Of a DNA stretch of 64,000 nucleotides, positions 53,048 through 61,912 are shown piece after piece; the stretch's first letter is position 1, and each line of letters opens with the position of its first letter. Location of the stretch: the NCBI RefSeq assembly GCF_038806765.1, contig NZ_CP152389.1, forward strand, positions 3,286,001 to 3,350,000. Direction: 5' to 3'. The position numbers and the translations under genes were made by a program. The stretch comes from Mucilaginibacter sp. CSA2-8R (lineage in GTDB: Bacteria > Bacteroidota > Bacteroidia > Sphingobacteriales > Sphingobacteriaceae). The notes below the pieces were generated by a model. That model was not told the DNA's origin. It was given only the letters and a program-made list of their open reading frames with translations, and did not search any database.

Positions 53048-53487
53048 ATAATTTGTTTACACTGGAGTAGCAATAAGTCAGCCACGATGATTACCCTTCT
53101 CGTAGAGTTGATCAAAAGAGAAAATCTGAAACTTTCGGGCAGTTATACTTAGCTATTACAGGCAAATAGGTACTCCGCATTACCTAACCTTATTAAAAGC
53201 CGGCCAAATGTCGTTATGTTGAACAAGCCTGTCGACAAATTTTACTACACTCAGTGTGGTACTTTTGTATTCCTATTACTTTATGCTAATTACATCACGG
53301 AAATAATGTGCATATATTCTTTGGCCCTCCGGGTATACAGCGTTTATAATAACCTCGTTTCTAAATGTGTTTATTTAAACCCTTTGCCGTCTTACGGTTC
53401 TCTCTATGATGACGGTTTGCCCAATTTGCGCAGGGATACTTCGCAATGCGAGGCCATTTAGTATCTTAGTTTATAGAATTAACCGCA
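53048..53487. other. 440-bp intergenic region
   Basis: It holds the second copy of the repeat described at 28501-28656 (here 53159-53290). I find no other structure I can support. Confidence 0.4.
53159..53290. repeat. Diverged repeat, copy outside the island
   Basis: It aligns with 28501-28656, sharing TCCGCAT, ATGTCGTTA and AACAAGCCTG in the same order and spacing. The copies differ at many bases and by small gaps. Confidence 0.7.
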
Positions 53488-53937
53488 GTGTTCAAATATC
53501 TAATTTTAGTGCTTGCCTTGCATGTGACAACAGTTAAGGGACAGCCGGCCTTAGTAGTAAAATATGTCGACGACCGCATCAATGAGTCAACTTATCTTGA
53601 CTTCAAGTCAAATCATACGTTTGAGTATCATTATCTTTACGATTCAATGGGTGATGCAGCAACCGGCACATACCGGCTACACAGAGATACCATATTTCTT
53701 AAGTACGCACCTAATGCCTCAGACTTAGAAGAACGTTTCATCACACATACAGAAGCACTACGGGCAGACACTTTACTTATCAAAGGAAACTTATTGTATG
53801 AAGTAAAAAACGGCGTTAGCCGTGAATACGAACCCAGAGATACAGTACACTACAAGCCACCCAGACATTGGCATTACAGGCGTAAGTACATTTATTTGGT
53901 ATCTATCAGTCACCTCGTTACTCAAAGCACTATATGA
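53488..53937 (+). CDS. Exported hypothetical protein, 149 aa
   Basis: The start is GTG at 53488, giving a signal peptide (FKYLILVLALHVTTVKGQ). The mature part has alternating strands (STYLDFKSNHTFEYHYLYD, GTYRLHRDTIFLKY), typical of small lipocalin-like or DUF-type secreted domains in Bacteroidota. I cannot name the family. AT-rich codon use is like the island. Confidence 0.6.
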   Translation: MFKYLILVLALHVTTVKGQPALVVKYVDDRINESTYLDFKSNHTFEYHYLYDSMGDAATGTYRLHRDTIFLKYAPNASDLEERFITHTEALRADTLLIKGNLLYEVKNGVSREYEPRDTVHYKPPRHWHYRRKYIYLVSISHLVTQSTI

Positions 53938-54071
53938 TAAAGGAAGGTTATGCTAAATGGAATCACAAAGCGTCAAAAAGCGACTAACATTATTGCTTCC
54001 TTCACTCAGACAATGTGACTAATTCATCTATGATATAGTATGTAAGTAATGCGTTATCTTAGTTTGCAATT

Positions 54072-54788
54072 ATGAAAATTCCAGTCATCAAAGGTATAAT
54101 AGACAGACGCATGCTGGTTAATTTTACAGTTGAGCTTGATGTTGCAAGGGCTATTGTACCAGCTCCATTTACGCCTAAAGCTTTTAAAGGTAAAGCTATT
54201 GCTGGCATATGTCTAATACGGCTCAAGCATATCAGGCCTAAAGGATTACCCGCCTTGATGGGTTTAGGTTCTGAGAATGGTGCACACCGCATAGCTGTAG
54301 AGTGGATGGAAAATGGAAACATCAGGGAAGGCGTATATATTCCCAGGCGAGATACTTCCTCAGTATTTAACGCTTTAGTAGGTGGCCGGGTATTTCCGGG
54401 CAGACACTATCATGCACATTTTGATGTTAAGGAGCAGGCTGGTCAATATCACGTTGCTTTTAAGAGTTCAGATGCTACCATGATTACTGTTGATGCCAAG
54501 CTTGTGCAATCGTTGGGCGCAAACTCTATCTTTAAAGATTTGCAAGAGGCCTCAGTATTTTTCAAAGCGGGCGCGACAGGTTATTCCCCCAATGGTAAAA
54601 AGTATGATGGACTACATCTAAATACTTATACATGGGAAATGAAGCCTTTAGAAGTTAGTAGCGTTCACTCAAGCTTTTTTGAGAATGAAACAATATTTCC
54701 TAAAGGATCTGTTAAGTTTGATAATGCTTTATTGATGACAAACATTGAACATGAATGGTGGTCTGTAGCAGATAAACTTTGTTATTGA
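54072..54788 (+). CDS. DUF2071 (YqjF-like) protein, 238 aa
   Basis: The sequence fits DUF2071, an acetoacetate-decarboxylase-like fold: VELDVARAIVPAPF, then GICLIRLKHIRPKGLP, GVYIPRRDTSS and a beta-rich end. No catalytic role is established for the family. A conserved Lys of true acetoacetate decarboxylase cannot be confirmed by eye. It stands alone, followed 103 bp later by the DUF6984-like gene. Confidence 0.78.
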   Translation: MKIPVIKGIIDRRMLVNFTVELDVARAIVPAPFTPKAFKGKAIAGICLIRLKHIRPKGLPALMGLGSENGAHRIAVEWMENGNIREGVYIPRRDTSSVFNALVGGRVFPGRHYHAHFDVKEQAGQYHVAFKSSDATMITVDAKLVQSLGANSIFKDLQEASVFFKAGATGYSPNGKKYDGLHLNTYTWEMKPLEVSSVHSSFFENETIFPKGSVKFDNALLMTNIEHEWWSVADKLCY

Positions 54789-54891
54789 AACGTTGTGAAT
54801 GCCTATACATAGCAGCTTTATAACTACTTACACTCAGATATGCCTTAGCTTTTGTAAGACGATTTTTACACAATTATATCCTAATAACAAC

Positions 54892-55236
54892 ATGGAACCT
54901 TTACAAGCAAGACCCATCCGAGAAGAGGAAATATTATTGGTAAGCTACTTAGTTAGTATAGCATATAATAAACCCGATGGCTTAACTATACCTGCCACTG
55001 TCTATACGATGAATGATGGTGGCATGGGTAGCATCCGATTTACCGATAATGATGATACCAGCGTTTATCAAAGAGACTTGGTTAATGCTGAGTGTACAGA
55101 TGAAGATGGTGTACCAATATTTATTTCACTCAACTTGAACACTGGTAATAAGCTATATGAATTAGACATGTTTAAGGGTGATTTTAATCCGTTAAAAAGA
55201 TTTCCTACGCCACATGATTTGCGTTCAATCAGGTAA
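54892..55236 (+). CDS. DUF6984-like protein, 114 aa
   Basis: I chose the ATG at 54892 (MEPLQARPIREEE); the frame is open upstream but that part is unlike the family. Typical features are the N-terminal R-P-I-x-E-E-E helix, NDGGMGSIRF, and GNKLYELDMFKGDFNPLKRF near the end. The family has no known function and often occurs near polymorphic-toxin immunity genes. Confidence 0.65.
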   Translation: MEPLQARPIREEEILLVSYLVSIAYNKPDGLTIPATVYTMNDGGMGSIRFTDNDDTSVYQRDLVNAECTDEDGVPIFISLNLNTGNKLYELDMFKGDFNPLKRFPTPHDLRSIR

Positions 55237-55289
55237 GTAAGTTACTTTTCCACTCAGACGCTCACCCCACTCGCGGACGGCTTTACATA

Positions 55290-55733
55290 ATGCTTGTACA
55301 ACCAAATCACTTTTATCACCTTAGAAAAGTGAAAAGTCTTAACGCCTCATTAATATGCACAACGCTTATCTTAATGCTGTTACTAAGCGGTTGCTTTTCA
55401 TTGTTAGGACCAGGACCAAATTCTTTAATAAGAAGGGCACTTAACTCGACAAAAACCAAGCAGGCTATACTGTTTTTAAAAGGCGGTAATGCAACCGCAG
55501 ATGATTCTCTACAAATATCGATTAAAGACGCTAGTGATAGCTTAAATGAGACCGAAGTAGGCAACACTTTTACGACCGACTCTGATCATGGCAAAGCTAT
55601 TCTCAACGCTTCAGCAATAAGCTTGTACTGGAAAGATAACGATCACTTGGTCATCAGCTACGATAAGCGGTTAAGAACATTCTTTAAAAACAAGAATGTG
55701 GAAGACGTTGAAATTATGTATCAAGCACGTTAG
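55290..55733 (+). CDS. Putative lipoprotein, 147 aa
   Basis: A hydrophobic stretch ending LLLSGC is a lipobox with the lipidated Cys at residue 35. The N-region before it is unusually long (about 14 polar residues), so translation may begin further in. The mature part is polar, beta-rich and of no family I recognise (ASAISLYWKDNDHLVISY). Similar short lipoproteins are common in Bacteroidota. Confidence 0.6.
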   Translation: MLVQPNHFYHLRKVKSLNASLICTTLILMLLLSGCFSLLGPGPNSLIRRALNSTKTKQAILFLKGGNATADDSLQISIKDASDSLNETEVGNTFTTDSDHGKAILNASAISLYWKDNDHLVISYDKRLRTFFKNKNVEDVEIMYQAR

Positions 55734-56244
55734 CTGTTGACGAAATCACCATACACTTCGACCATTCAGGCCATTTGCTATAATTCCACAAGAACGGTTC
55801 GCAAGGTTTGTTGTACCAGAGATCGGAGCTAATGACTTGTTATAATTGGTTTAAACCAGATTTCGGAGCAGAGCTTTGTTAATATACCACGGAGCAAGGA
55901 GGTAGGCACACATCTGTTTGGGCGGGTTACCGGCCTCAAGTAAGGTTTTCATTCACAAGCCCGTACCCTCATTCTACATACATATGGCTATCATATGCCG
56001 GTCGGGGTTAGCCGTTACGCAAATAGCGTTACTTTTTTTGGTTGTAAACTTGGTTGCGTTGGTTACCGGGTTATGGGACTAAGCGAAACTAAACGTAAAA
56101 ATTCGTGAGTGCAGCTGAAAAGGTGTGACAAAAGTCAATGTTAAATTGTGTCATATCACTTCGTTTGGGGTGGGCGTTGCTGCTCATTTTTGTACAGGCG
56201 CTGCCATTAAAAGTGCCGGTACATTTAATCTTAAACAGAAAGAC
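55734..56244. other. 511-bp intergenic region before the amidase
   Basis: No gene is supported; the amidase frame is open from 56125 but the early part has no homology character. A direct repeat lies at 55812-55888. Confidence 0.4.
55812..55888 (+). repeat. Imperfect tandem repeat of about 40 bp
   Basis: The unit beginning TTGTACCAGAGATCGGAGC is repeated as TTAAACCAGATTTCGGAGC about 40 bp later, each followed by CTTGTTATAAT or CTTTGTTAATAT. Confidence 0.5.
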
Positions 56245-57672
56245 ATGAAAAACCAAACAGGCAATACCGAGCCTATCTATTTTCAGGATGCTACTACACT
56301 CGCTCAATTGATCCGCAACCGCGAAATATCGCCAGTGGAGGTGATGAAAGCTCATCTTAACCGTATTGAAACCCTTAACCCCAAAGTGAACGCCATAGTT
56401 ACAGTTGCTGCCGATGCCCTTACCGGCGCCAAGGCTGCCGAAGCTGCCCTTATGAGCGGCAAAGCAATAGGCCCGCTGCACGGCGTACCTTTTACGGTAA
56501 AAGACTCTATTGATACGGCAAACGTTCTAACGCAACGAGGTTCGCCCATATTTAAAGGGCGCACGCCCAATGCTGATGCCACCAGCGTTGCCCGCATGAA
56601 GCAGTCGGGCGGGATACTTTTGGCCAAAACCAACCTTCCCGAATTCTCTTACTGGATTGAAAGCGATAACCTACTCAGCGGCCGGTCAAACAACCCTTGG
56701 GACTTGACCCGTACACCGGGCGGATCAAGCGGCGGCGAGTCGGCAGCTATTGCAGCAGGAATGTCTCCGCTGGGCCTGGGTACCGATCTGGCCATTTCAG
56801 TACGTGGCCCGGCAGCCCAAACCGGCATTGTTTCGCTTAAACCTACGCACGGCCGCATACCCATGACCGGTGTTTGGCCACGAGAGCCCCGCCGCTTTTG
56901 GCATGTAGGCCCCATGGCCCGCACTATCAGCGATTTAAAACTGGCTTATGGCATACTTGCCGGGCCTGATGGCCAGGATGCTTTTGCCAGCAGCACCGTT
57001 AAGTTTGATGCCGGTACCGGCAACTTGCCCAACCGTGCGTTGCGGGTTGGCTGGATGACCGGTCCGGGCTTTGGCCCTGTTGACCCTGAGGTAGCCGCTA
57101 CGGTGGCAGCCGCTGCCGAAGCTTTTAAAAGTTTAGGTGCACAGGTTGAGCAGGTGCGCATCCCTGCACTGGAGCGCGACTTTGCGCTGGACGTTTTTAA
57201 CCGCATCCACGTGATGGAAATGAAAGAGGCATTTAAACAAGCTATTACAGGCCGCAGCGAAAATGAAATTTACAAAATGGCCAAAACCATGCTTTCGCTA
57301 CCCGAAACCTCAATGAAAGATTTTATTGAGGCTGAGCAAGCCGCCGAGCGTTTGCGCGATGGTTTTGCCCAATACTTTGAACAATACGATGTACTGCTTA
57401 CCCATGTGCTGCCCATCCCGGCGCATAAACACGGCGAGAGCGAATTTGTGATTGACGGTCAAAAAGTAGACGCCACCTATTTGCAGGGCGCTACCGTACC
57501 GCTTAACGTTACCGGTTTACCCGGCATTGCCATGCGCTTTGGCACCAGCCGTGAGGGCTTGCCTATTGCCATTCAGTTGGCAGGCAGCTGGCTGGCCGAA
57601 TCTACCATATTGCACGCGGCTGCAATGCTCGAAAGCGTTAGTGAGGTCCGCAATTTGCATCCAAGTATTTAA
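56245..57672 (+). CDS. Amidase signature family hydrolase, 475 aa
   Basis: The enzyme has the amidase Ser-cisSer-Lys triad: K86 in FTVKDSID, S161 in PGGSSGGESAA, and S185 in GTDLAISVRGPA. In most relatives the last motif reads GxDxGGSxR; here the two Gly are Ala-Ile, which may alter the oxyanion hole. It hydrolyses an amide of unknown nature. I chose the ATG at 56245, where the family starts (EPIYFQDATTLAQLI). It ends at a strong terminator shared with the convergent Crp/Fnr gene. GC-rich codons mark the return to chromosomal DNA. Confidence 0.9.
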   Translation: MKNQTGNTEPIYFQDATTLAQLIRNREISPVEVMKAHLNRIETLNPKVNAIVTVAADALTGAKAAEAALMSGKAIGPLHGVPFTVKDSIDTANVLTQRGSPIFKGRTPNADATSVARMKQSGGILLAKTNLPEFSYWIESDNLLSGRSNNPWDLTRTPGGSSGGESAAIAAGMSPLGLGTDLAISVRGPAAQTGIVSLKPTHGRIPMTGVWPREPRRFWHVGPMARTISDLKLAYGILAGPDGQDAFASSTVKFDAGTGNLPNRALRVGWMTGPGFGPVDPEVAATVAAAAEAFKSLGAQVEQVRIPALERDFALDVFNRIHVMEMKEAFKQAITGRSENEIYKMAKTMLSLPETSMKDFIEAEQAAERLRDGFAQYFEQYDVLLTHVLPIPAHKHGESEFVIDGQKVDATYLQGATVPLNVTGLPGIAMRFGTSREGLPIAIQLAGSWLAESTILHAAAMLESVSEVRNLHPSI

Positions 57673-57700
57673 TGCTAACAAACCGCTATTGTAGTACTAC

Positions 57701-57731
57701 AAACCCTTTCGTACCTATACCGAAAGGGTTT
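57701..57731. terminator. Bidirectional terminator
   Basis: AAACCCTTTCG (57701-57711) pairs with CGAAAGGGTTT (57721-57731). It separates the convergent amidase and Crp/Fnr genes. Confidence 0.9.
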
Positions 57732-57733
57732 GT

Positions 57734-58312
57734 TTATTTCTTTACAAATGATGTACGCACGCGGCTTAACGTTTCCCTGGATATTCCTAAATAGGAAGCA
57801 ACCATATGCAGCGGTACTTTATTAAAAACTTGTGGGTAAGTTTTTTGAAACTCCAGGTATTTTTCTTCTGCCGAATTACTGATCAGCGAATAAATACGCC
57901 GGTTACTCATCTCCAGGCTCCGGGCAAAAAGCTGCTCCTGAAAACTTTTAAGGGCAGGTATAGTATTAAGCAGTTCTTCCCATGCCGGTTTACTCCACAA
58001 TACTACCGTGCTTGCAGCCAGGGCCTCAATATTGTAATCAGAGGGCTTTTCATGGTTATAACTTTCCTGGTCGGTTATCCACCAGTTGTCTATACCAAAC
58101 CTGAGCGTATGGTCGGCACCATCGGGGCTAAACCGGTATAACCTAAAACAACCGCTGGTAATAAAACAGTTGGTTTTCCAAACCTCGCCGTCATGCAGTA
58201 TAGACTGCCATTTACGTATCTTCTTTTCAGTACTGGCAGCGCGAATCAGCTCCATCTCCTCATCCGAGATAACAGTCCAGCTACGCAGATATTTTGCAAA
58301 TACGTCAAACAT
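57734..58312 (-). CDS. Crp/Fnr-family transcriptional regulator, 192 aa
   Basis: The protein has a cyclic-nucleotide-binding-like beta roll (about 20-110: KWQSILHDGEVWKTNCFITSG with the charge-sensing FRFGIDNWW) and a C-terminal HTH VPLHMVASYLGISRETLSRVR. Bacteroidota members of this group usually do not bind cAMP and sense other signals. It is a single gene convergent to the amidase, with no sign of its target. Confidence 0.88.
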   Translation of the reverse strand: MFDVFAKYLRSWTVISDEEMELIRAASTEKKIRKWQSILHDGEVWKTNCFITSGCFRLYRFSPDGADHTLRFGIDNWWITDQESYNHEKPSDYNIEALAASTVVLWSKPAWEELLNTIPALKSFQEQLFARSLEMSNRRIYSLISNSAEEKYLEFQKTYPQVFNKVPLHMVASYLGISRETLSRVRTSFVKK

Positions 58313-58371
58313 AAGGCAGGCAAATGTAAATAATAGACGCGTTAAAACGTATTGCCCAACAACTTACGCTT

Positions 58372-58866
58372 CTACTTCTTTTTACTGTCCGGTGCTGCTA
58401 TAATAACCTTGGCGCGCTGGTAAAAACTTTGCACATCCATTTGCTGCTCAACTTCCTCAATCGCTTTCATAAGGTTATTTTGGGTATCAATCAGTTGTGT
58501 TGTTGCAGCAACCATTACCTGCCAAACGGGTTCCATTTGCGCTGTTAACAATTCGCCTTTGGTAGTGAGCTGTATCAGCCGCTTACGTTCATCGGTTTTA
58601 TCTTTGGCAGACTTAATGAGTTTTAGTTTCTCCAGTTCTTTTAAAAGCCCTATGGTAGATGGATGGCTATACCCTATTTCGGCAGAAAGCTCTACAACGC
58701 TTAGCTCCTTCCGGTGATACAAAGTATATATAACCGGGAACCATTTAGGCTCAAAGTCAATCCCGTGTGCCTGGTAAATCTGCGCACTGTCTTTTCGCAT
58801 GCGTTCGGCAAGCCGTTGCAAGCGGGTGGCAATGGCTAAGACGCCCGACTCATCAATTACACTCAT
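58372..58866 (-). CDS. MarR-family transcriptional regulator, 164 aa
   Basis: The winged helix is at LSVVELSAEIGYSHPSTIGLL followed by the wing KDKTDERKRLIQLT. The N- and C-terminal helices form the dimer. It follows the GNAT gene by 5 bp on the same strand, so the two are cotranscribed. The combination of MarR and GNAT is known as a single fused protein in other bacteria; here the halves are separate and in the opposite order. A 20-bp palindrome before the GNAT gene is its likely operator. Confidence 0.9.
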   Translation of the reverse strand: MSVIDESGVLAIATRLQRLAERMRKDSAQIYQAHGIDFEPKWFPVIYTLYHRKELSVVELSAEIGYSHPSTIGLLKELEKLKLIKSAKDKTDERKRLIQLTTKGELLTAQMEPVWQVMVAATTQLIDTQNNLMKAIEEVEQQMDVQSFYQRAKVIIAAPDSKKK

Positions 58867-58871
58867 AATTT

Positions 58872-59372
58872 TTAGTTTTCGGCTAAATGTAATTCAAAAA
58901 ACATGGTGTCGGTCAGCATCAGCGGAAAATGTGCAAGCAGATCTTTTTTATTAATTTGCTGAAAGCCGTTACGCTCATAAAAACGGTGTGCGGCCTTTAA
59001 TGGCGCAACCGTACCGAGTTGTATATGCCCGATGTTTACACTACGGCAATACTGCAGCAATACATCCAGCAGTTGTTGAGCCGTGCCCCATTCCTTGCCC
59101 CGAAAGTCTTTTTTAACAAACATCTTACGGATGCATCCAGATTGTTGACCGGTATTTATTAAAGCGATAGTGCCCACCAATTCATCATCCACAAACGCGC
59201 CCCAAAAGCAGCCGCCACCCAAATGATAATGGGTATCAATATCTAAAAGATCGGGCTGCTGGTTGATGGTAATGCTTAAGCCAAATTCTGCTTGCTGAAT
59301 ATTTAATATGAGGTCAATAATCTGCCGGCAGCATTCGTTGTGAATGGGTTTAATATGGAGTAAAGAATTCAT
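58872..59372 (-). CDS. GNAT-family acetyltransferase, 166 aa
   Basis: The acetyl-CoA-binding motif is seen as IRKMFVKKDFRGKEWGTAQQLL, with the R-G-x-x-x-G P-loop-like turn, then IQLGTVAPLKAAHRFYERNGF. The substrate is a small molecule or peptide amine of unknown nature. It is the first gene of a two-gene operon with a MarR regulator. Confidence 0.9.
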   Translation of the reverse strand: MNSLLHIKPIHNECCRQIIDLILNIQQAEFGLSITINQQPDLLDIDTHYHLGGGCFWGAFVDDELVGTIALINTGQQSGCIRKMFVKKDFRGKEWGTAQQLLDVLLQYCRSVNIGHIQLGTVAPLKAAHRFYERNGFQQINKKDLLAHFPLMLTDTMFFELHLAEN

Positions 59373-59381
59373 ATAACAAAC

Positions 59382-59401
59382 CTACGTAAAATTTTACGTA
59401 G
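59382..59401. promoter_or_regulatory. 20-bp perfect palindrome, likely MarR operator
   Basis: CTACGTAAAATTTTACGTAG lies 9 bp before the GNAT ATG. A further half-site pattern (TACTACATA, CTACG) follows to 59427. Its place at the operon promoter suggests autoregulation by the MarR protein. Confidence 0.7.
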
Positions 59402-59506
59402 TTTACTACATAAATAGCGAACTACGATTGGTTTATTTAGTTAAGCTCAAATTGGATAGCTGTCGGCAATTCTTTTTTAACCTAAAGCCATAGCCACCAT
59501 CTAAAA

Positions 59507-59529
59507 AGCCGCTCTTTGGTGGAGCGGCT
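59507..59529 (-). terminator. Terminator after the ABM gene
   Basis: AGCCGCTC (59507-59514) and GAGCGGCT (59522-59529) form an 8-bp stem; on the minus strand it is followed by T5. It ends the operon of the ABM and DJ-1 genes. Confidence 0.88.
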
Positions 59530-59534
59530 CTTTG

Positions 59535-59837
59535 TTAATCTAAAATGGGCTTAGTGATGGTCACCTCCCGGCTGTCTAATAGTGGAACAATCTGCCCGAC
59601 TACAATACTTTGAAAATGCGATGATTCCCGGTGCTCGGCCAGAGCGCTTTCATCAATATAACCTTCAAACAGCACGATCGTATCCGGATCAGCAGTGCCC
59701 TGATGAACCTGATAAAAAAGATTGCCCTTTTCTTGACGGCTTGCTTCAGCCGCTTGTTTTAATAAAGCCAATACCTGACCAGTCTGGCCTTTTTTAACCT
59801 GCCATTTGGCAAATACATGGATATGATTTGTACTCAT
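59535..59837 (-). CDS. Antibiotic biosynthesis monooxygenase (ABM) domain protein
   Basis: The 100-aa protein has the small ferredoxin-like ABM fold: HVFAKWQVKKGQTGQVLALL, then GNLFYQVHQGTADPDTIVLF and SALAEHRESSHFQ with the His typical of YgiN-like quinol monooxygenases. It lies 8 bp after the DJ-1/PfpI gene and is cotranscribed with it. The pair may handle reactive carbonyls or quinones. The start is ATG at 59837; a GTG lies one codon upstream. Confidence 0.85.
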   Translation of the reverse strand: MSTNHIHVFAKWQVKKGQTGQVLALLKQAAEASRQEKGNLFYQVHQGTADPDTIVLFEGYIDESALAEHRESSHFQSIVVGQIVPLLDSREVTITKPILD

Positions 59838-59848
59838 CACAGTAATGT

Positions 59849-60520
59849 TTAATTTTCTAAAATAGCAACTATCTTTTCTCCAACACCTTTTGCTGATGCC
59901 GGGTTCTGACCGGTAACAAGGTTACCATCGGCAATGCTATTGGCAGACCATGGGGCAGCGGCATGAAACTTAGCCCCTTGTTCGGTTAACGCAGTTTGCA
60001 GGTCGAATGGTACATCAGCTCTGGCATAGCTATCTTCTTCTTCGGTAGTGAACGATGCTACCTTTTTACCTTGAACCAGGTAAGATCCGTCACTTAATTT
60101 AACATTGAGCAAAGACACCGGTCCGTGACAAACGGCTCCTACCACGGCACCGCGTTCAAAGGTTTCGGCAATCACATTTTTAAGCAAAGGTGCGTCGGCC
60201 ATATCAACCATGGGCGCTAAACCGCCCGGAATAAAAATGACATCATATGGTTTTACATCAATCGTTTCCAGCTTTACCGCTTTTTGCATAGCAGCCCAGC
60301 CCTCTCCTGTCAAAAATTTAAGATTTTCCGGATCGTCTGCCAGGTTAAGTGCATCCAGATATGGGGTATCGCCGCTTAAACTGGCGAAGTCTATCTCATA
60401 GCCGGCCTCTGTAAACACAGCGTAAGGGTGCGCCACCTCTGGTAAAAAGGTTCCTGTTCTTCTGTTATTAGAGCCGATGGCGTTGGCGTTAGATACGATG
60501 ATTAAAATTTTCTTTTTCAT
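59849..60520 (-). CDS. DJ-1/PfpI-family protein (type 1 glutamine amidotransferase-like)
   Basis: The 223-aa protein has the nucleophile-elbow Cys C131 with H132 in GAVCHGPVSLL, the Glu/Gly block FIPGGLAPMVDMAD and the C-terminal NLVTGQNPASAKGVGE. The size and this last block place it near the HchA/YDR533-like glyoxalase and chaperone group, which detoxify methylglyoxal. It is the first gene of a two-gene operon with the ABM protein. Confidence 0.88.
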   Translation of the reverse strand: MKKKILIIVSNANAIGSNNRRTGTFLPEVAHPYAVFTEAGYEIDFASLSGDTPYLDALNLADDPENLKFLTGEGWAAMQKAVKLETIDVKPYDVIFIPGGLAPMVDMADAPLLKNVIAETFERGAVVGAVCHGPVSLLNVKLSDGSYLVQGKKVASFTTEEEDSYARADVPFDLQTALTEQGAKFHAAAPWSANSIADGNLVTGQNPASAKGVGEKIVAILEN

Positions 60521-60623
60521 GACTGTAAGTTTTTGTTGAATAACTACAAAGCAAATGTGCGTTGAAAAAGAAGGGTACCGTAAGGAAGCAAATCACTTTT
60601 ATGGTGTGATTTAAATCACAAAT

Positions 60624-61193
60624 TTAGCCGGCATACAGGCGGCTGAGGGTTTCACGGCTTACACCCAGGTATTCGGCAATGAGCTTTTTCGGGACCTGCT
60701 GCAGCAGTTGAGGGTATAATTTAGAGAAAGCATCATAACGTTGCTGCGGTGTGCTGGAAAGCAACAGCTTGATACGCTGCTGTTGGGCCAAATAGCCGTT
60801 AGTGAGCTTAACGCGGTAAAAATATGCCATGGCGTGCAACTCTTTAGACAGTTGTTCCCTCGTTTCTAAAGTTGAGCACAGCACTTCTCCGGGCACCAGG
60901 CACTCAATATACATCGTTGCCTTAACCTGTCTGAAAAAGGCTTCATAATCAGACATCCACCAATCAGGTTGGGCAAACTGGACAATAAACTCTTTATCCT
61001 GGTCGTCTACGTAAAACACTTTGTAAACACCTGACAAAACAAGGTATTCATGCTTCACATCCTCTCCCTCGTTAACCAGATACTGATGTTTGCGCACTTT
61101 TTTTAATGTAAAAAAGGTGCTGACGTATTCCAGTTCCGGGTCGGTCAAGGTAGCGATCTGCGTAATATGTTTTTTAAGTGGGTCCGTTAGCAT
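60624..61193 (-). CDS. Crp/Fnr-family transcriptional regulator, 189 aa
   Basis: The beta roll spans about residues 15-110 (RKHQYLVNEGEDVKHEYLVL) and the HTH is QVPKKLIAEYLGVSRETLSRL. It is a paralog of the regulator at 57734. It lies 103 bp before the DJ-1 gene on the same strand and may control that operon, in line with stress-response roles of this group; this is inferred from position. Confidence 0.88.
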   Translation of the reverse strand: MLTDPLKKHITQIATLTDPELEYVSTFFTLKKVRKHQYLVNEGEDVKHEYLVLSGVYKVFYVDDQDKEFIVQFAQPDWWMSDYEAFFRQVKATMYIECLVPGEVLCSTLETREQLSKELHAMAYFYRVKLTNGYLAQQQRIKLLLSSTPQQRYDAFSKLYPQLLQQVPKKLIAEYLGVSRETLSRLYAG

Positions 61194-61346
61194 TGCCGAA
61201 CGAAGGTAGCAAGGAGAGGTTTGAATTGCAAGGTCCGGCTTAAAAGAGCAATTTAATTACGTAGCTACTAACCAGCAACGGCCGCGCTATTTAAAAGCTT
61301 ACGTTAAGATCAACATCAAAAATGGCACAAGTAGCTCCAACAGCAA

Positions 61347-61643
61347 CTATTTACGTTTACTGATCTTGTTTAAAGTGATTTGCCTTTGAAGGTTGCATTT
61401 AAATCTGGTGATGGTATTAGCCTGAAGCTCTCTATGTTTGGTTGACCTGCCCTGCACGCGCTGGCGCCACATTTTAAAACTGGATAGTTTCATTTCTCTG
61501 CGCATCAAATCAATCACGTTTTTTTCGGTTAAACCAAACTGCGCCAGTATGGCGTCAAAGGGTGTCCGGTCTTCCCATGCCATTTCAATCACCCTGTCCA
61601 CTTCAGTAATGGTTAACGGCTTACCCGTTTTACTATCTCTCAT
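61347..61643 (-). CDS. TIGR03643 / DUF2805 family protein, 98 aa
   Basis: The sequence fits TIGR03643: DRVIEMAWEDRTPFDAILAQ, then FGLTEKNVIDLMRREMKLSS and FKMWRQRVQGRSTKH. It has an HTH-like pattern and probably binds nucleic acid; the function is unknown. I chose the ATG at 61643 (MRDSKTGKPL) over one at 61664. The C-terminal extension beyond TKH (about 35 residues, basic) is longer than usual. Confidence 0.85.
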   Translation of the reverse strand: MRDSKTGKPLTITEVDRVIEMAWEDRTPFDAILAQFGLTEKNVIDLMRREMKLSSFKMWRQRVQGRSTKHRELQANTITRFKCNLQRQITLNKISKRK

Positions 61644-61912
61644 GCCTATACAACAGATTAACATCTGAAGTGTTGGTGCAATTAGCTTGCAAGCATAGAG
61701 ATAATGATTTTAAGATTACACGCCTCCAACTTAAATAAGTGCTAAACAGTCGTTTAAAACTTTCTACCTTTTACAAATCGCCGCTAACTAATTTATAAAA
61801 CCGACATAAGAGTGCCCTTGTGCATCAATGTCATCCATCAAAAACAAGAAGTTATTAAAGCCTTTACGCTTTAAATACAAATTGCCGCTTTACACTACTG
61901 CGCAGTTGAACT

